Position numbers and translations under genes: made by a program. Positions 43,990 to 55,482 of a stretch of 64,000 nucleotides of DNA are shown here, in pieces. The number at the start of each line of letters is the position of its first letter. Position 1 is the stretch's first letter. Origin of the DNA: Sthenelais limicola (taxonomy: Eukaryota; Annelida; Polychaeta; Phyllodocida; Sigalionidae); the NCBI GenBank assembly GCA_942159475.1, contig OW804097.1, forward strand, positions 51,294,986 to 51,358,985, in the 5' to 3' direction. The notes under the pieces are model-generated. The model did not search any database. It was not told where the DNA came from and saw nothing but the letters and a program-made list of their open reading frames with translations.

Positions 43990-44656
43990 AATGACATACT
44001 TTGGAATAAGTTTGTTCAATAAAGTCTATGTTCAATGGAACGGCAATGGTGTTACATCATGTTACGTAAGAATAACGTAACAATGAGTAATCACTTTAAT
44101 GACTGTAATTAACATTTATTGTTATGATTTAATTTGATAACTGGACTGAACACTCTACGCTTAAATTTATAAGGTAATAAGAACCAGAAATTTATTGCTC
44201 TAAATACGGTAACATGTAGAGGGGTGGGTAACACCCACCCCTCATTAGTTATTCCTCCAATAGGCTATAGGCACATGTATCAACAATGTAACTGTATACC
44301 GGTTCTACAATAAAGACCATTCTAGATCTTAGGATCAAAGCCTTAGGACTTCTTTCTATACACTGTAGTTCTTTCCAATATTCTAGACATAATCCTTTAT
44401 ATCCATATAGACTATTTATTCATATAACACTGGTGGATTACCCGGCTCATCCTAGAGTATCTAGGAGCTCCCACTATCAATCAAGGAAATAATTAGGAAA
44501 CATGGCAGCGAAAGAGAAGGAGAAGAACAGGGCACTCTTTGATCGGTTACTGGATTCGGTGGAGAGACTTGCCAAGTTGCCTCAATAAGTCTTTGTTCAA
44601 CGGAACGGCAATGGCAGACTTTGGAATAAGTCTATGTTCAATGGAACGGCAATGGC
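43990..44656 (+). repeat. Direct repeat TATGTTCAATGGAACGGCAA, three copies
   Basis: The block ACTTTGGAATAAGT followed by TATGTTCAATGGAACGGCAA occurs at 43990-44049 (with a small insertion) and 44615-44656. A variant with TTTGTTCAACGG is at 44583-44614, directly before the last copy. The 570-bp spacing suggests a duplicated segment or ends of an element. Confidence 0.75.
44221..44241. repeat. Perfect hairpin GGGGTGGGT-AAC-ACCCACCCC
   Basis: 9-bp stem with a 3-base loop, GC-rich in AT-rich surroundings. Confidence 0.9.
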
Positions 44657-44816
44657 CCAGCTTATGCAAATTAGGATTGGGTTCAATAGCCCAGGAAAAC
44701 TGGGCTATTGATATGTCATTGATATGTCATTACCGGTCTATTAGCTTTTCATTTCTGTATGGGGAACCATCTCCTCCACCTCCTCCTCCACCACCACCAC
44801 ATCACCGTCACCAAAG
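44657..44816. other. Short unannotated segment with (CTC/CCA)n
   Basis: Contains an impure CTCCTCCAC / CCACCAC run at about 44769-44800. No gene. Confidence 0.6.
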
Positions 44817-44906
44817 CAGACTCCTCCTGCTCATTTTAGGATGACCAATAGTGGCTCAGGTCAGACTCCTCCTGCTCCTTTAAGGTTGACCAATGGTGGC
44901 TCAGGT
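44817..44906 (+). repeat. Tandem duplication, two 45-bp units
   Basis: CAGACTCCTCCTGCTC, TTT, AGG.TGACCAAT, GTGGCTCAGGT: unit 1 at 44817-44861, unit 2 at 44862-44906, with few mismatches. A partial third (TGAGGTTGACCAATAGGG) follows. Confidence 0.85.
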
Positions 44907-45004
44907 TGACCTATGCTGAGGTTGACCAATAGGGGACCAATGCTCCAATAGCATGTGTGATTGACAGGCATGGAGGTGGTGGATCATGGTTCTGGGATTA
45001 CAAG

Positions 45005-45140
45005 CAGGTGCGAACTGATATCATATTTGAGCTCACACATTAGATTTGTCATATCTGATGAGATCCGTTATCAATGATTGGTATTCGTCACATACTCACA
45101 CTTGTTTCTCATGATTTTATCCTCAGAAACAAAAAAGCGG
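45005..45140 (+). repeat. Dispersed repeat family E, copy
   Basis: TTTGTCATATCTGATGAGAT, then ATCAATGATTGGTATTCGTCA at 45045-45093, match 59019-59068 with few changes, and both continue to CTCAGAAA or CTGAGAAA and AAAAAGGC/AAAAGCGG. Class unknown. Confidence 0.7.
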
Positions 45141-46427
45141 ACGAGGCTGTTAAGTGAGGGGCTCATTCCGAGTCTCATTTGATTGGAGCGTAGCATTCCA
45201 TGGAGCTAGCAACTGCTGACATTGCAACGATCTCTCCCTAAGCAACTATCTCTATAAAGTTTGCATCCTATGAGTCTGTAAAGAACTCTGCACTGGAAAG
45301 ATTGGAATCTGACATCGGTTGTAGCCTAGCATGACAATTTCTCATTTATTCTTTTCTTTTCTGTATTTGTGTAATATTGTCTGATGAAGGTGGGTCAAAC
45401 TAGAAATAACAAACTCAAGCATTTTTTGGTGAAAGTCTAAATGGAAAAATGGTTTACAAGGACATGATCCCTCTTAGCCTCTCACAAGGATACATTTACA
45501 TGTCAATACGACTTTCCTAATTTGCAGCTTTCCTTATGAAAGCTTTCATTTTGTGTTACAATTAACGGCGGAAATGGAATATGAATGGATGTGAAATCTG
45601 AACTCTAAGGACAAAATGTGAAAGGACATTCTATTCCATTATGGATGAAAGACAGACAAGTTTGTAATTATGCCTCGTAACAGTTCTTTTGATGGTAACG
45701 TTTTATTGTCCGTGGTCCTTTCATCAAAATTACCTCAACACGAACTAAGACAACTTACACATTTACTTAAGACTATTGTGGAAATAAGAAAAATGTATTC
45801 GTTTGCTAAATAAAATTATTACTTTTTTTAGCTTCTGTTTGTATACTTCCCTTGAGAGATAAAATGAGAGTTTGAATAGACTGCACAGGACTCGAGACCT
45901 AGAATTTGTTCCAGTTTGTCATGTACAAGTAATAGATAATGACTACATGATGTTCTGTATGGATACACCGATACATACAAAGAATAATCATGTTCCTCCG
46001 AATGGAATTTTGTCCAAATTTACACAATAGTTATTTCATAAGTTGGGAGGGTTCAAGGGGTCCGGTCACAAGAAGACCCCTACCTCCACCGTCATTCCTA
46101 TTTTGTCCTAATCCTGGCCTATTTGAGGACAGATGTGCCTCTTCAGCTGAATCTCTGGAAAGGTGCCAAGAAGCTGCACCCTATTTCTCTCTCCAAGAAA
46201 AACTCTACCTCCAGTCGAACATGAGGGATAGGGATGGGGACCTTACTTCATTATAGGAATATTATCCCATCCCAAGTTACTAAGGACCCGGGGAGAAATT
46301 CTAAGCATTTTCCTATTTTGCGAATACTTTAATGACGAAATTACAATTGGAAGATTAGACATATATTATACGAAAAGGAAAGTGAGAAGGGTGGAAGGAA
46401 ATAGAAGATAGGAGAGAGAGGAGTAGA
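45141..46427. other. Non-coding stretch, no gene seen
   Basis: No gene recognised. An exact CTGATGA hammerhead-core word occurs at 45381 but lacks the other elements (see rejected items). Confidence 0.5.
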
Positions 46428-46844
46428 CATATGTGATTTGTTTCAGGAAAATGAGTCATAAGTTGCAAAAAATGAATTTTGAGGTATCAATATATTGAAA
46501 AAGATGAGATCAAGCCGATTCCAATGATGGTAAACATTAGGGACATTAAATAAGTATTTCTATATTTTAAGTTTGATATCTTTATTTCTGAAAAAAAGGT
46601 TTTTGATATTTTTGGGTGAACAATTACAAGTAAAGTAGGCAAATGTACTCCATAGGATGATCTTGGCAATGCATAGATATATTTAATACACTATCCTGAA
46701 ACTTGATTCATGTATTCATAAGATCTATCTGAATAGATACTCCAAACATGAAAACATTCCAAAAAGGAGATCTTGTGGATAAATGACTTTGAAAAATAGG
46801 AATTTTGCGACTTGTGACTCATTTTCCTGAAACACATCACATAT
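46428..46844. repeat. Inverted repeat with about 42-bp arms
   Basis: Bases 46428-46470 and 46803-46844 are reverse complements at about 38 of 42 positions; the core is GACTCATTTTCCTGAAACA (plus strand of the right arm). The same core stands at 9436-9466, about 90 bp before a Helitron-like end, so the arms may be two opposed copies of that family's 3' region. GA-rich sequence flanks both arms, as at 9.5 kb. Confidence 0.7.
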
Positions 46845-47913
46845 ATGAAGAGAAAGAAGTAGGAGCGAGTACAGTAGACGAAATGGAGGAGATATGAGAC
46901 AGGAATAGCGAGGAATGAAGGAAAATGGGAAAAGATGGAGGATAGCGAAATGAAAGAGACACAAGAAATTATACTGCCACCGAGCGAAAAAAGAGGGAGG
47001 GAGGAGATATATATATCTACATAAAAGAAGAAGTAGAGAGAGAGAGGGAGTGGGGAGATGAAGCTCCTTATCCCACCCCCTCTCTCCTTCCCCACCAACT
47101 TTCCAGTCTCTCCTCCCACATATGTAGCTCATCCAATGTGACATGCTGAAAAATAAGTATTGAATTATTCTAAATTCCTGTTTTTGTCTTTTGTAGGTAT
47201 GTTTCATCTCCATTGTGGCTACCCCAACGGGGGTTCTTGAGCAGTACAGCAAGTATACTTTGTGATCATATTTATCGCTATTATGATTATTCTTAATCTT
47301 CTTCTGATTATCATTATCATTATCACTGTTATTGTTTTCATCATTTTCTTTCGTGCCATTGTGATAATGCTTCTAAGTCCTGGACCATACCCATGCATGG
47401 TCTTGGTGACTACAGTGGTAGTGCTATCAAACAATCAGTTTTCAGCTAATTTGCATAAATAGCTAAACAAAGAAAATGCCGAAATATTGAAACAAAAATG
47501 TCTGAATGGGGTTCCCGAGGGTAACCGAAAGCTTGCAACAAATAAAAGAAACCATAAAAAGACATTAAACTTCTGTGCATATTGCAATGTGAGCCATATG
47601 TTTGGCTGAAATTGGGGATGTGATCGTGATCTGTTTTTTCAGCATGTTCACTGCTAATAGGTTAGCCAGACTATAGACTAAAGTGTCAATCTCACTCCTA
47701 TTAGTCATAATATGATTCAATATTAATTCACCGCAGAGGACCATTGTTTTCTAATAACTGAGAATGCGGCTTTAACATACATTGATGAATACTTTTATCT
47801 TTTTCTTATGTTCTTTTGCATCCCATCTAAAAGTCACTTGACTATAGTTTTGGAGGACTTTGTCCGATTGTGTCATGTAGGTGTATACCCTTTCCCCAGT
47901 AACAACCAGTACC
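46845..47913. other. GA-rich and non-coding stretch, no gene seen
   Basis: 46.85-47.06 kb is purine-rich and produces long chance frames on the minus strand. A (ATT/ATC)-rich stretch at 47.26-47.35 kb opens Ile-rich frames. No gene evidence. Confidence 0.6.
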
Positions 47914-47972
47914 AGTGAGGTTGAGTGCTTAAAAAAGATTACAGTGAGGTTGAGGGCTTAAAAAAGATTACA

Positions 47973-48005
<33 letters not shown>

Positions 48006-48012
48006 TTACACT
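47914..48012 (+). repeat. Tandem 29-bp repeat followed by a poly(A) insertion with direct repeats
   Basis: AGTGAGGTTGAGTGCTTAAA and the next bases are repeated at 47914 and 47943 (unit 29 bp). A run of about 27-29 A (47975-48003) then follows, flanked by AAGATTACACT on both sides (47964-47974 and 48002-48012). Confidence 0.8.
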
Positions 48013-48086
48013 CATATTTTTGGAGTCCCGCCGAAATCCTAAAAAATACTGCCATGGCATCATTCAATATCGTTCACCAGCGTCCG

Positions 48087-48212
48087 CTTGAAATTCTTGT
48101 AAAAACATAACACAGCAGCAGAATGTTAATAAATTCAATTCTATAAATCATAATATGAGTAAATTTGCTAAGATTGTTTTTGTTATAATAGCTGAGAATG
48201 CAGCTTTGATAT
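48087..48212 (+). repeat. Dispersed repeat family G, copy 1
   Basis: GAAATTCTTGTA, ACATAACACAGCAGCAGAAT, ATCATAATATGAGTAAATTT and ATAATAGCTGAGAATGCAGC in this order match the reverse complement of 55072-55200. The last word also appears at 47735-47790 and at about 59994-60016. Confidence 0.75.
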
Positions 48213-50445
48213 ATCCCAACACGTCTTTTTAATGCTAAGCCGTTAAGTTCAGACTTTACTATATATGGGGTCAGTGCATCAAATTACAAATACCACATCA
48301 TACATGTGTAACGATTAAGATACTTTGTCAAATATACTCTATAAGGATAAGTAAACTTTACATGGTAGTACATTAGATTTAATAAAAGCAAATTCTCACT
48401 AACGGTTATGCACCTCTTCTTTTTCTGTATATAGCTAACATTCGAGAATCTTAAGATAGAATTAAAAATCAGTTAAGAACTATTATATCTTACAGAGTCT
48501 GGGATTTTTCATGATACATATCATGTAAGTCTATGATTGAGATCCTGGAGTTAGACTAATCTCATTCCAACTGAGAGAAGTATTTTATAATCTCATTATC
48601 CAGCCTTAATCCTGCTCTGATGGAGCTGTCAGGCAGTTTGTAATGGAACCATGCTATGATGTGTGCACCATAACGAGCTATACAATGATGAAGGCACCAT
48701 TGTTCGGACTCATCTGAAGAATTTGTAATTTTATTATAATTTTATATGAATATATATTATATAATGTAATTCTACTCACCGTCACCCACACAACTCCCTT
48801 GTAGACGCCACACTAAAAGAAGCTCTGGCAGAATAATAAGTTGGCCATTAAATGGGCTGCAATATAGTTGTTCACATCCCCAACATACCTCCCTGTTCAG
48901 TTATTTCAAATCCATCAATGATGGAGTCTTGGTTTGTTTGCATTGGTTTTTCATAAAAGAAAAGACTTTCCATTTGCCAGCGATACCCTTCAGTACAAGG
49001 AAAGGGATCACCAGAACAAACATGGAACCCTTTATATTCGAACCTGTTTAACTTCACCAGAAACATCAGGAGTGAATACTGGTCCTCTGCGGTGAATTTA
49101 TTTGTGAGAGATTCATGGCAAAGCTAATCCATCGTGGTTAGATGGCTTCACTGGCAGTTTGCGATGGCCTCGATGGCCTGCATAGCACTATAAAGGGGTA
49201 TCAGCTGCTACTAGTTCAGGGGGTTAATAGAGGTCTTCCACCAGAATATATCTAGTCTACGACTTCTTGTAACTAAAACAATAAGTCTGCAAGAAACTAC
49301 TAGAACTGGAAGAGTCACAGACAATTAATCGCAGAATGTTTTTGATCAGTCACCAATTACTTGATTTAGTTGCAAGTACCCGGGACCTCCAAAGGCGTGT
49401 TGTATGTAAGCTAAGAAAAGGAAAATTATGTGTGGGAATTCCTCCACGTATCCCTTTCCTCGGGTGGGTAGGAGTATAATATAGATATTAGTGTCTCAAT
49501 CAGGATTAACTGAGAATAGCGACTTCTTTGTTGTAATGCTTTTGCTGAATAATTATATCTTAATATTGAATAAACTCACAGATTCCTACCCACTATTGTG
49601 TAACATAGGCTATTCCTACCAGCTGCGAATTTCACGTAGGAAAGATCTTTTAGGTAAAGGAATTTCTACAAAAAGATTCCTTTCCTTAGCTCATACACCA
49701 GGCCCCTGAGAATACAAGTCTGAGACTGTAGAGAGGAGCTATTGCCAGTTAGATCGCCGTCTACGTCAATAGTGGCAGGCAAAAATCGCCAAGTACTCAA
49801 AGTTTTGCGATTATTTCCCAGAGTTAATCGTAGACTATAATCCGGTTCTGCTAGATTAGTATCACTCACAAGAAGTCGCAGACTAAACGATTTCCAGTGG
49901 AAGACCCATATAACGACCAGCCATCGCTACAGGAGGAGGGGGGTGGGGAGGGGTATCTTTTTTCCCGCCAATCAATGGGCTTTTATCTTATTGTCCATAT
50001 CCATAGATTGCGCCCAAAGCCTGGAGTTCTTTCCTAGCTGGAAGTAATGGGAAAACATCGCAATCAATGCCTCACCATTAAGGCCTAATCATGAGTGAGA
50101 CTAATGCCTAGGCCGGCTAACTAGGCTGTCTCATATGTCTCATATACATGGGTTGAGGGGGGAGACTGGGCAGAGTGATTGATGCATGGCAGTATACCAT
50201 AGTAACCCATGTATGCTTGGCTTGACTTGGAGGGGGATGTGCAGTCATGGCGTGCTTTACACCCTGTTAACGTTCATTAGGCCCATTGCACTATAATACC
50301 ATATGATTGTGACTTAAAGGCTTCTTAACACCAATATGCAAGTTATGACTTACGAGGTCTCTAAGAGTGGTTTAGAACCATATACCCATTGTGTCATATA
50401 AGGGTAGCCTATGGAATGCACGTATGGGGTGCTAAGTCCTACCAT
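48213..50445. other. Non-coding stretch, no gene seen
   Basis: About 2.2 kb without recognisable coding, RNA or repeat features apart from a short poly-G/C tract near 49.94 kb. Confidence 0.55.
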
Positions 50446-50870
50446 CTTTTAGTTAGATGGGCCTGAGCCGATCTAACTTTTACTATGGCTTTGCTCCTGG
50501 TTCGTGCTCCCGGCAAGCCTGCCATTTGTCGGAGCGCCCAATCCTGAACCCCTGCCGCCTCAGATACCGATTTACGTGCCCAAATTTGCTGCCAGTATTC
50601 TCACTGGTGCTATACCCTAATCCCCGTAACTGCAGCTACCTCGCTTGCTTGTTCGCTCGCTCACTCTCCTCCCCTCCCCCCTTGCTCCTTCCTCTTTCAT
50701 CCTTCCTCTTTCATCCTTCTTCTTTCATCCTTCCTCTTTCATCCTTCCTCTTTCATCCTTCCTCCTTCCACTCCATCATCTCAATCATACCCGTCATTCC
50801 AATCGCTACCCCGAGAGCTGCCCTGAGAGCTGCCCAACACTGCTGCTTGCAGCCATAAGCCCTTTCCTTC
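50446..50870 (+). repeat. Hairpin-headed dispersed repeat family F, copy 2
   Basis: Begins GTTAGATGG-GCCTGAG-CCGATCTAAC (50452-50477), then CTTTTACTATGGCTTTGCTC, TCCCGGCAAGCCTGCCA, CGATTTACGTGCCCAAATTT, following the word order of the 34.4-kb copy. The stem sequence differs from copy 1 but still pairs (GTTAGAT/ATCTAAC against GTTAGCTCC/GGAGCTAAC), so pairing rather than sequence seems to be kept. Confidence 0.6.
50690..50766 (+). repeat. 14-bp minisatellite CTTTCATCCTTCCT
   Basis: Five nearly perfect units inside family F copy 2, at the place where copy 1 has (CTC)n. Confidence 0.9.
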
Positions 50871-52583
50871 TTGTGGGTATATATATACTGCCTTTTTCCG
50901 CTCAAATGAAAAAAATGGTATCTCTACTTTGCTTTGATAGAGGACGTAAAAACTTAAACTCTTATAGGTTTTCAAGTATAATATCCTTAAATACATATTG
51001 TTTAACATTAAGATTGCATAAATATGGCTTAAATATCTATTAATAAGACATTTTCAGCAGATTTGAAGCCTCAAATCTGTAGAATGTAATCATTAGCCAT
51101 CAACGCCTTCTGTAGGCAAATGGCTGGCCATGGCTGGCCACATGGTTTGAATCCAGCGCTCTGATTGGATGCTCGGGATAGCATGATAGGATAGCATGAC
51201 CTTCCTCTTTTAGCTGCGTTAGCTGAAACTCAGTATTATGGTGATACATTTCACCATATTTCCACAAAAGGAACATCGTCAGAGTTGAATCAGTTCATAA
51301 ACTATTGTTTATGATAGTTTTAGAAGTCTACATGGCTCATTATCATTGATTATTTGGATATTAAAGGTAAATACCAGTGTTCACTTAAAAAATGAATGAA
51401 TCATGGAATTTTCTTTAAAGTTTGGATTTAGAAAGAACATGGTTGGGGGAACCCAAAAAGCCCAAGAAAACCATAAGTCATTGGATTAGTTTTTATTTTA
51501 GGGACCACTGAAATTTATTACTGTTTACTATAGAAGTCTATGGAAAAACGGGTATTTTCTGCATTTTCCCCAATAGCATATGATTGAATCATACGATTTT
51601 CTTTTAAATCTGCATAGACATTGCTGACATGTTATTGTACCCTCCCAATTAAAAGAAATAAGGGGTCATTGAACTAAAAAAAAAGTTATTCAGCTAAACT
51701 TGCATCACAATGAGCTTCCCCCATTGAAATCAATAGTGAAGGGAAGTAAACTTCACTCATCCCTAAAACACAAAATAATATGATGATATCCAGTTTTTTT
51801 GGTATTTTGTATTCCCCCAACCATGTTCTTTCTCAATACAAAGTTTGGACAAAATATATCGAATTCTATTGTTTCATGCCTTAGTTCCTTGAATTCCCGC
51901 CTGCTGCAGTGCTGACAACGCTGGTATTCATCTTTAATTATGTCAGTGCCCTACGGTGAATGTGCATATTTACTCCGTCATGGCCGCCTCCACAGTCGTC
52001 GTCATTGGATTTTTCATAAGGAAATGGTTTGATATTTCTTCACCTCATTATTTGTTTCTATTTCATTTGATGCAATCTGTGAAACACTGCCGAAGACATA
52101 TGATAAATGTACCTGGCCTTTAGGATAGTCATAGTTGGTTTGATATTTCTTGTACACCACATTATTGTAGCCGGCATATGATTGTGACATATCGCGGGAA
52201 ATTAGGCCGCTGCGAAGTAATATAATTGCTATTTCTACTCAAAAAGCATTGCCAATGTATTTGAATTCTGAAAGAGCATGCTTGGAAGTTGAGGGAAAGT
52301 ATAGGCCTATTGATGCTGATGCCTGCAAGGACGCTTTTTCCCGTGCTAAGTTGAGAATTTTATTTCATATAATTCCCTACATGTATGACTGACATTATCT
52401 AACCACTAATGTGGTTATTGGTTGAGACTATCTAGGGCATGGTCCAGGCTGGTCTGGTCACACAACGCCTGACCTCCCTCCCCCTCAGGCCAGGTCAGAA
52501 ACCACTTCTGCCTGGGCGCTCACCGGATCCACACCTCAACACCCGTTTCAACTGCAAAATTTCTGAACTGGATTTTTGTGAAA
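50871..52583. other. Non-coding stretch with an inverted repeat
   Basis: No gene recognised before the gag remnant. Contains the inverted pair at 51432-51836, listed separately, and a short segment (about 51288-51330) similar to 60383-60424 (ATCAGTTCATAAACTATTGT). Confidence 0.55.
51432..51836. repeat. Inverted repeat around GAAAGAACATGGTTGGGGG
   Basis: A 21-bp perfect inverted pair (51432-51453 and 51816-51836) with weaker similarity outside it (CAAACTTTG against AAAGTTTGG). The enclosed 360 bases have no coding capacity. Possibly a foldback or MITE relic. Confidence 0.6.
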
Positions 52584-53258
52584 ATGGCTGTTCTTAAGAA
52601 CTGCAGAGGTTGTGACCAGAGACATTGTTGTCCATGGGGATCTAATTGTGTATATTTGGCTGCTGCTAAAGCCAAATGTGTGGAGTTGAAAGTGGACGTT
52701 TCTGAATATAAACTACATTTGCCTGCTCCACCTGAGCCTGTGGATACGGACATTATTGTTGCTGGTGACACTGACGAGAATGATGTGGATATTTATGCTG
52801 GTGTGACAAGGCCTATCACAACAACAGCTGATGTTAAGCCCTCACAGGAGTTCTTACAGTTGCAAGGTAAATTTACTCAACAGCAAGCATCCATTGATTT
52901 GTTGTCTACTAAGTTTGACACATTGCTTACCTTGCTTGACCGACATACGACCAGTTAGACAAGTCCTCCGGTCACTCAGGTCACTCAGACCACTCCCTTG
53001 TTTACACCCACCACGACCGTGGCTGTGACTACCATTGTTTCGACTGCTACTGTGACCTCAGTTGTGACCCCAGTTGTGTCTACTGGATACATTCAGCCTA
53101 CGGGACTGGTCATTCCTCCTCCTGTTTCTACTGCTCCTTCGAGTTATGTTCAAGTCACCGGGCAGGGTATACCTTTCACCACGCCTAGTCATACCACTTT
53201 TGCTGTTGCGGGCTCTGCTGCGGACGATCTCAGTCAAATCTTTTTACTTGAGTTATAA
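52584..53258 (+). pseudogene. DIRS/Ngaro-type gag N-terminal remnant
   Basis: First ATG at 52584 (AAAATGGCT context). Residues 7-22 form CX2CX3HX7C (C7, C10, H14, C22), the same spacing as in the gag proteins at 20.7 and 27.0 kb. An acidic region and a coiled-coil-prone segment follow (FTQQQASIDLLSTKFDTLLT). The frame meets TAG at 52956-52958, then continues in the same frame through a Thr/Val/Pro-rich linker (TSVVTPVVSTGYIQPTG) to 53258. The conserved gag core, RT and recombinase were not found downstream. Assignment rests on the N-terminal motif and overall layout. Confidence 0.5.
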
Positions 53259-53520
53259 CATGTTCTGTTCATCAGACGAAAAAGGACACAGACCTTTTCA
53301 GCACAGTGCTACCATGTCACTGAGGATTTAGAATGTTCCGCAGACATGGGAATCCAAGTATTGTGTCAGGTGGCTATATTTTGGATTTTTAGCTGGCTAC
53401 AGTACTTTATCAATGCCGTATTATGGTACAATGTAATAATAATGTCTAAGAATTGACTATATCAAATAAGTTTCCAACTTGATTACCAATTAATACACCC
53501 CCTTTCGGATTGACTTTAAT

Positions 53521-54446
53521 CTTATTACACATACTTCATATTGCAGATATATTTAGTTTGATACCTTCCCTGTCAATGTTCAAAAGTCCATCACTAAATG
53601 TCTTAATTGAACAGAGTTATGTGGATTTTCGTAAGGCTTGTTCATGAATAAATTTACACCGACTACAATGACTTTTTAATTATTTTGAATTAATATACCC
53701 CCTTCCGGCTAGCCATCTCAGACAACCTAGTATATTAGCAGTGTATACTACTAGGTTGTCAATTGGATTCGCTAGAATCAGGGTAGTGGAAAGTTCTCTA
53801 GTTTGCCCAGACAAAATACTAAAGCAACGCCTGTCATGTATATATGCCCTTAATCAGTAACATTTTGTGGTGCTTACAGTACATTCCTGGGAGAGGATGT
53901 GCAAAATACACAGAGAACTGCTAGGTTTATTATCTGCAAATCTGTTCCAGAATCTTTTTGATATTAGAAGATGGCGCCCCAACTTGTTTATGTCTCATTG
54001 CGCATGCCCCAAAGTATGTAAATGAGTGAAAAAATGGTGAGCGGCTGCAACTGCAGTGCTTACATTATGGAGAACGTCGTAACCTAGATACAAAATGGCT
54101 ACCTCGCTGGGTTTTTTGGGTGGAGCAGATAAAAACACTCCCCGCACTTGATGAATTCTTCCCATCCAGTATTGAAAGGTAACAAGTGGGGACATAACTT
54201 AATAAACTTTGATTTTATTGTCATAGTGAAGGGTTATGAACTTCTGCAACTCTACACAAACTACAGCAATTCCACCTTCCCCATTTCAAGCGCTTCTTTT
54301 CCATAGCCCTGATAGTGAAGGGCTATGTACTGTAGCTACCTTCCAGCTTACCTTTAATCTCACCACACATACTTCATATTGCGGATATATTTCGTTCAAT
54401 AGCTTCCCTGTCAATGTTCAAAAGTTCATTACTAAATGTCTTAATT
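53521..54446 (+). repeat. Direct repeat, about 88 bp, copies 838 bp apart
   Basis: 53521-53608 and 54359-54446 share ACACATACTTCATATTGC, GATATATTT, CTTCCCTGTCAATGTTCAAA and ACTAAATGTCTTAATT, with about ten mismatches. The pair lies just downstream of the gag remnant and could be terminal repeats of the same element, but no A-type repeat was found to support that. Confidence 0.75.
53724..53762. repeat. Hairpin GACAACCTAGTATA / TATACTACTAGGTTGTC
   Basis: 14-bp arms, one arm with a 3-base insertion, and a 9-base loop. Confidence 0.75.
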
Positions 54447-55071
54447 CAGTGTGTGAAATTAACATTTTTCTTCAAATCCGATATTTACCCGCCCACACAG
54501 ACATTTACCTGCCCTAAAATTACCCCTCAATGAAAGAAGTTCAAGTGAATATGAAATATCATCCTTCCTTTATACCAAAACAAGATAAGATTAATAGATG
54601 ATCTGAGTTTCATAAATGTAACAAATAGGACAGACAGGAATCCGCTTTCCCCCTCAGTAGAGAATAACAAAACTCCACCCCGCACTTATTTCTGTTTTAA
54701 AGTATTCCAAATTTATTGGTAGGCCTATATGAATGTTTTGTTAACAAAATGTTTCTTGAAGGATATTTAGCCAGTGTTAAGGTGCTGTGAGATTTAAATC
54801 ATAGGCATATGGTTTGTATAAGCAGCCATGTTGAATATTCTTAAAGTCTACATTTATCACATTTTTCCTAAATTATTATTCAGGTATTATAAATTGATAT
54901 TATTATTCGGGAACTAGTTCAAGTATTATAATAAAATTGCCCCAGCCCCAGTCAGTGTGCACAGGATGGCAAACTTTGGCAAACAGCATAAAGGAATTGA
55001 ACCCAGAACTCCTACAAACCTTGGTACAAGGCCAATGCCATAGACCACCCTATTATCCCATGGTTTAGTTA

Positions 55072-55200
55072 CATATAGTTAAAGCTAAATTCTCAGTTAT
55101 TATGACAAATAACATCTTGCCAAATTTACTCATATTATGACTTATATTATTGGATTAATCAATATTCAGCTGCTGTTATGTGTTTATACAAGAATTTAAA
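55072..55200 (-). repeat. Dispersed repeat family G, copy 2 (minus)
   Basis: Reverse complement of the 48087-48212 repeat along its whole length, roughly three quarters identical by eye. Confidence 0.75.
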
Positions 55201-55411
55201 GTCCAATGGGCTGAGAAACTCTTTAGTTTAGTAGCAACTCTTGTAGCTGTAGCTATTTCGCCTTGCATGTATTAAAGCTAGTGGATTAGCGCTGGTCGGC
55301 GACCAAGGGTAGCTAAACGTGTTTAGCCTTGCTGAGCATTTTTCATGTTTATACTTGTTGCTATAATGTTTGTGGTTGCCTTGACCGATCATGTGACTGA
55401 GGGGTACCGCT

Positions 55412-55482
55412 GGTCCCCTCCAATGGTAGCCAAGGTAAAAGGGAATCTCCTTGGAGATTCCTCCAAGCTACCATTGGGACCC
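55412..55482. repeat. Nested hairpin
   Basis: The outer arms CCAATGGTAGC / GCTACCATTGG and inner arms GGAATCTCC / GGAGATTCC are perfect; short unpaired segments separate them. Total about 71 bases. Confidence 0.85.

Larger units (their letters stand above)
53259..55071. other. Non-coding stretch with direct repeats
   Basis: No gene recognised. Contains a 88-bp direct repeat (53521-53608 and 54359-54446) and a hairpin at 53724-53762, listed separately. Confidence 0.5.

Noticed and set aside
45375..45425. Exact hammerhead core word CTGATGA at 45381
   Set aside because: No GAAA box closing a stem II, and no flanking arms to form stem I; a chance heptamer.
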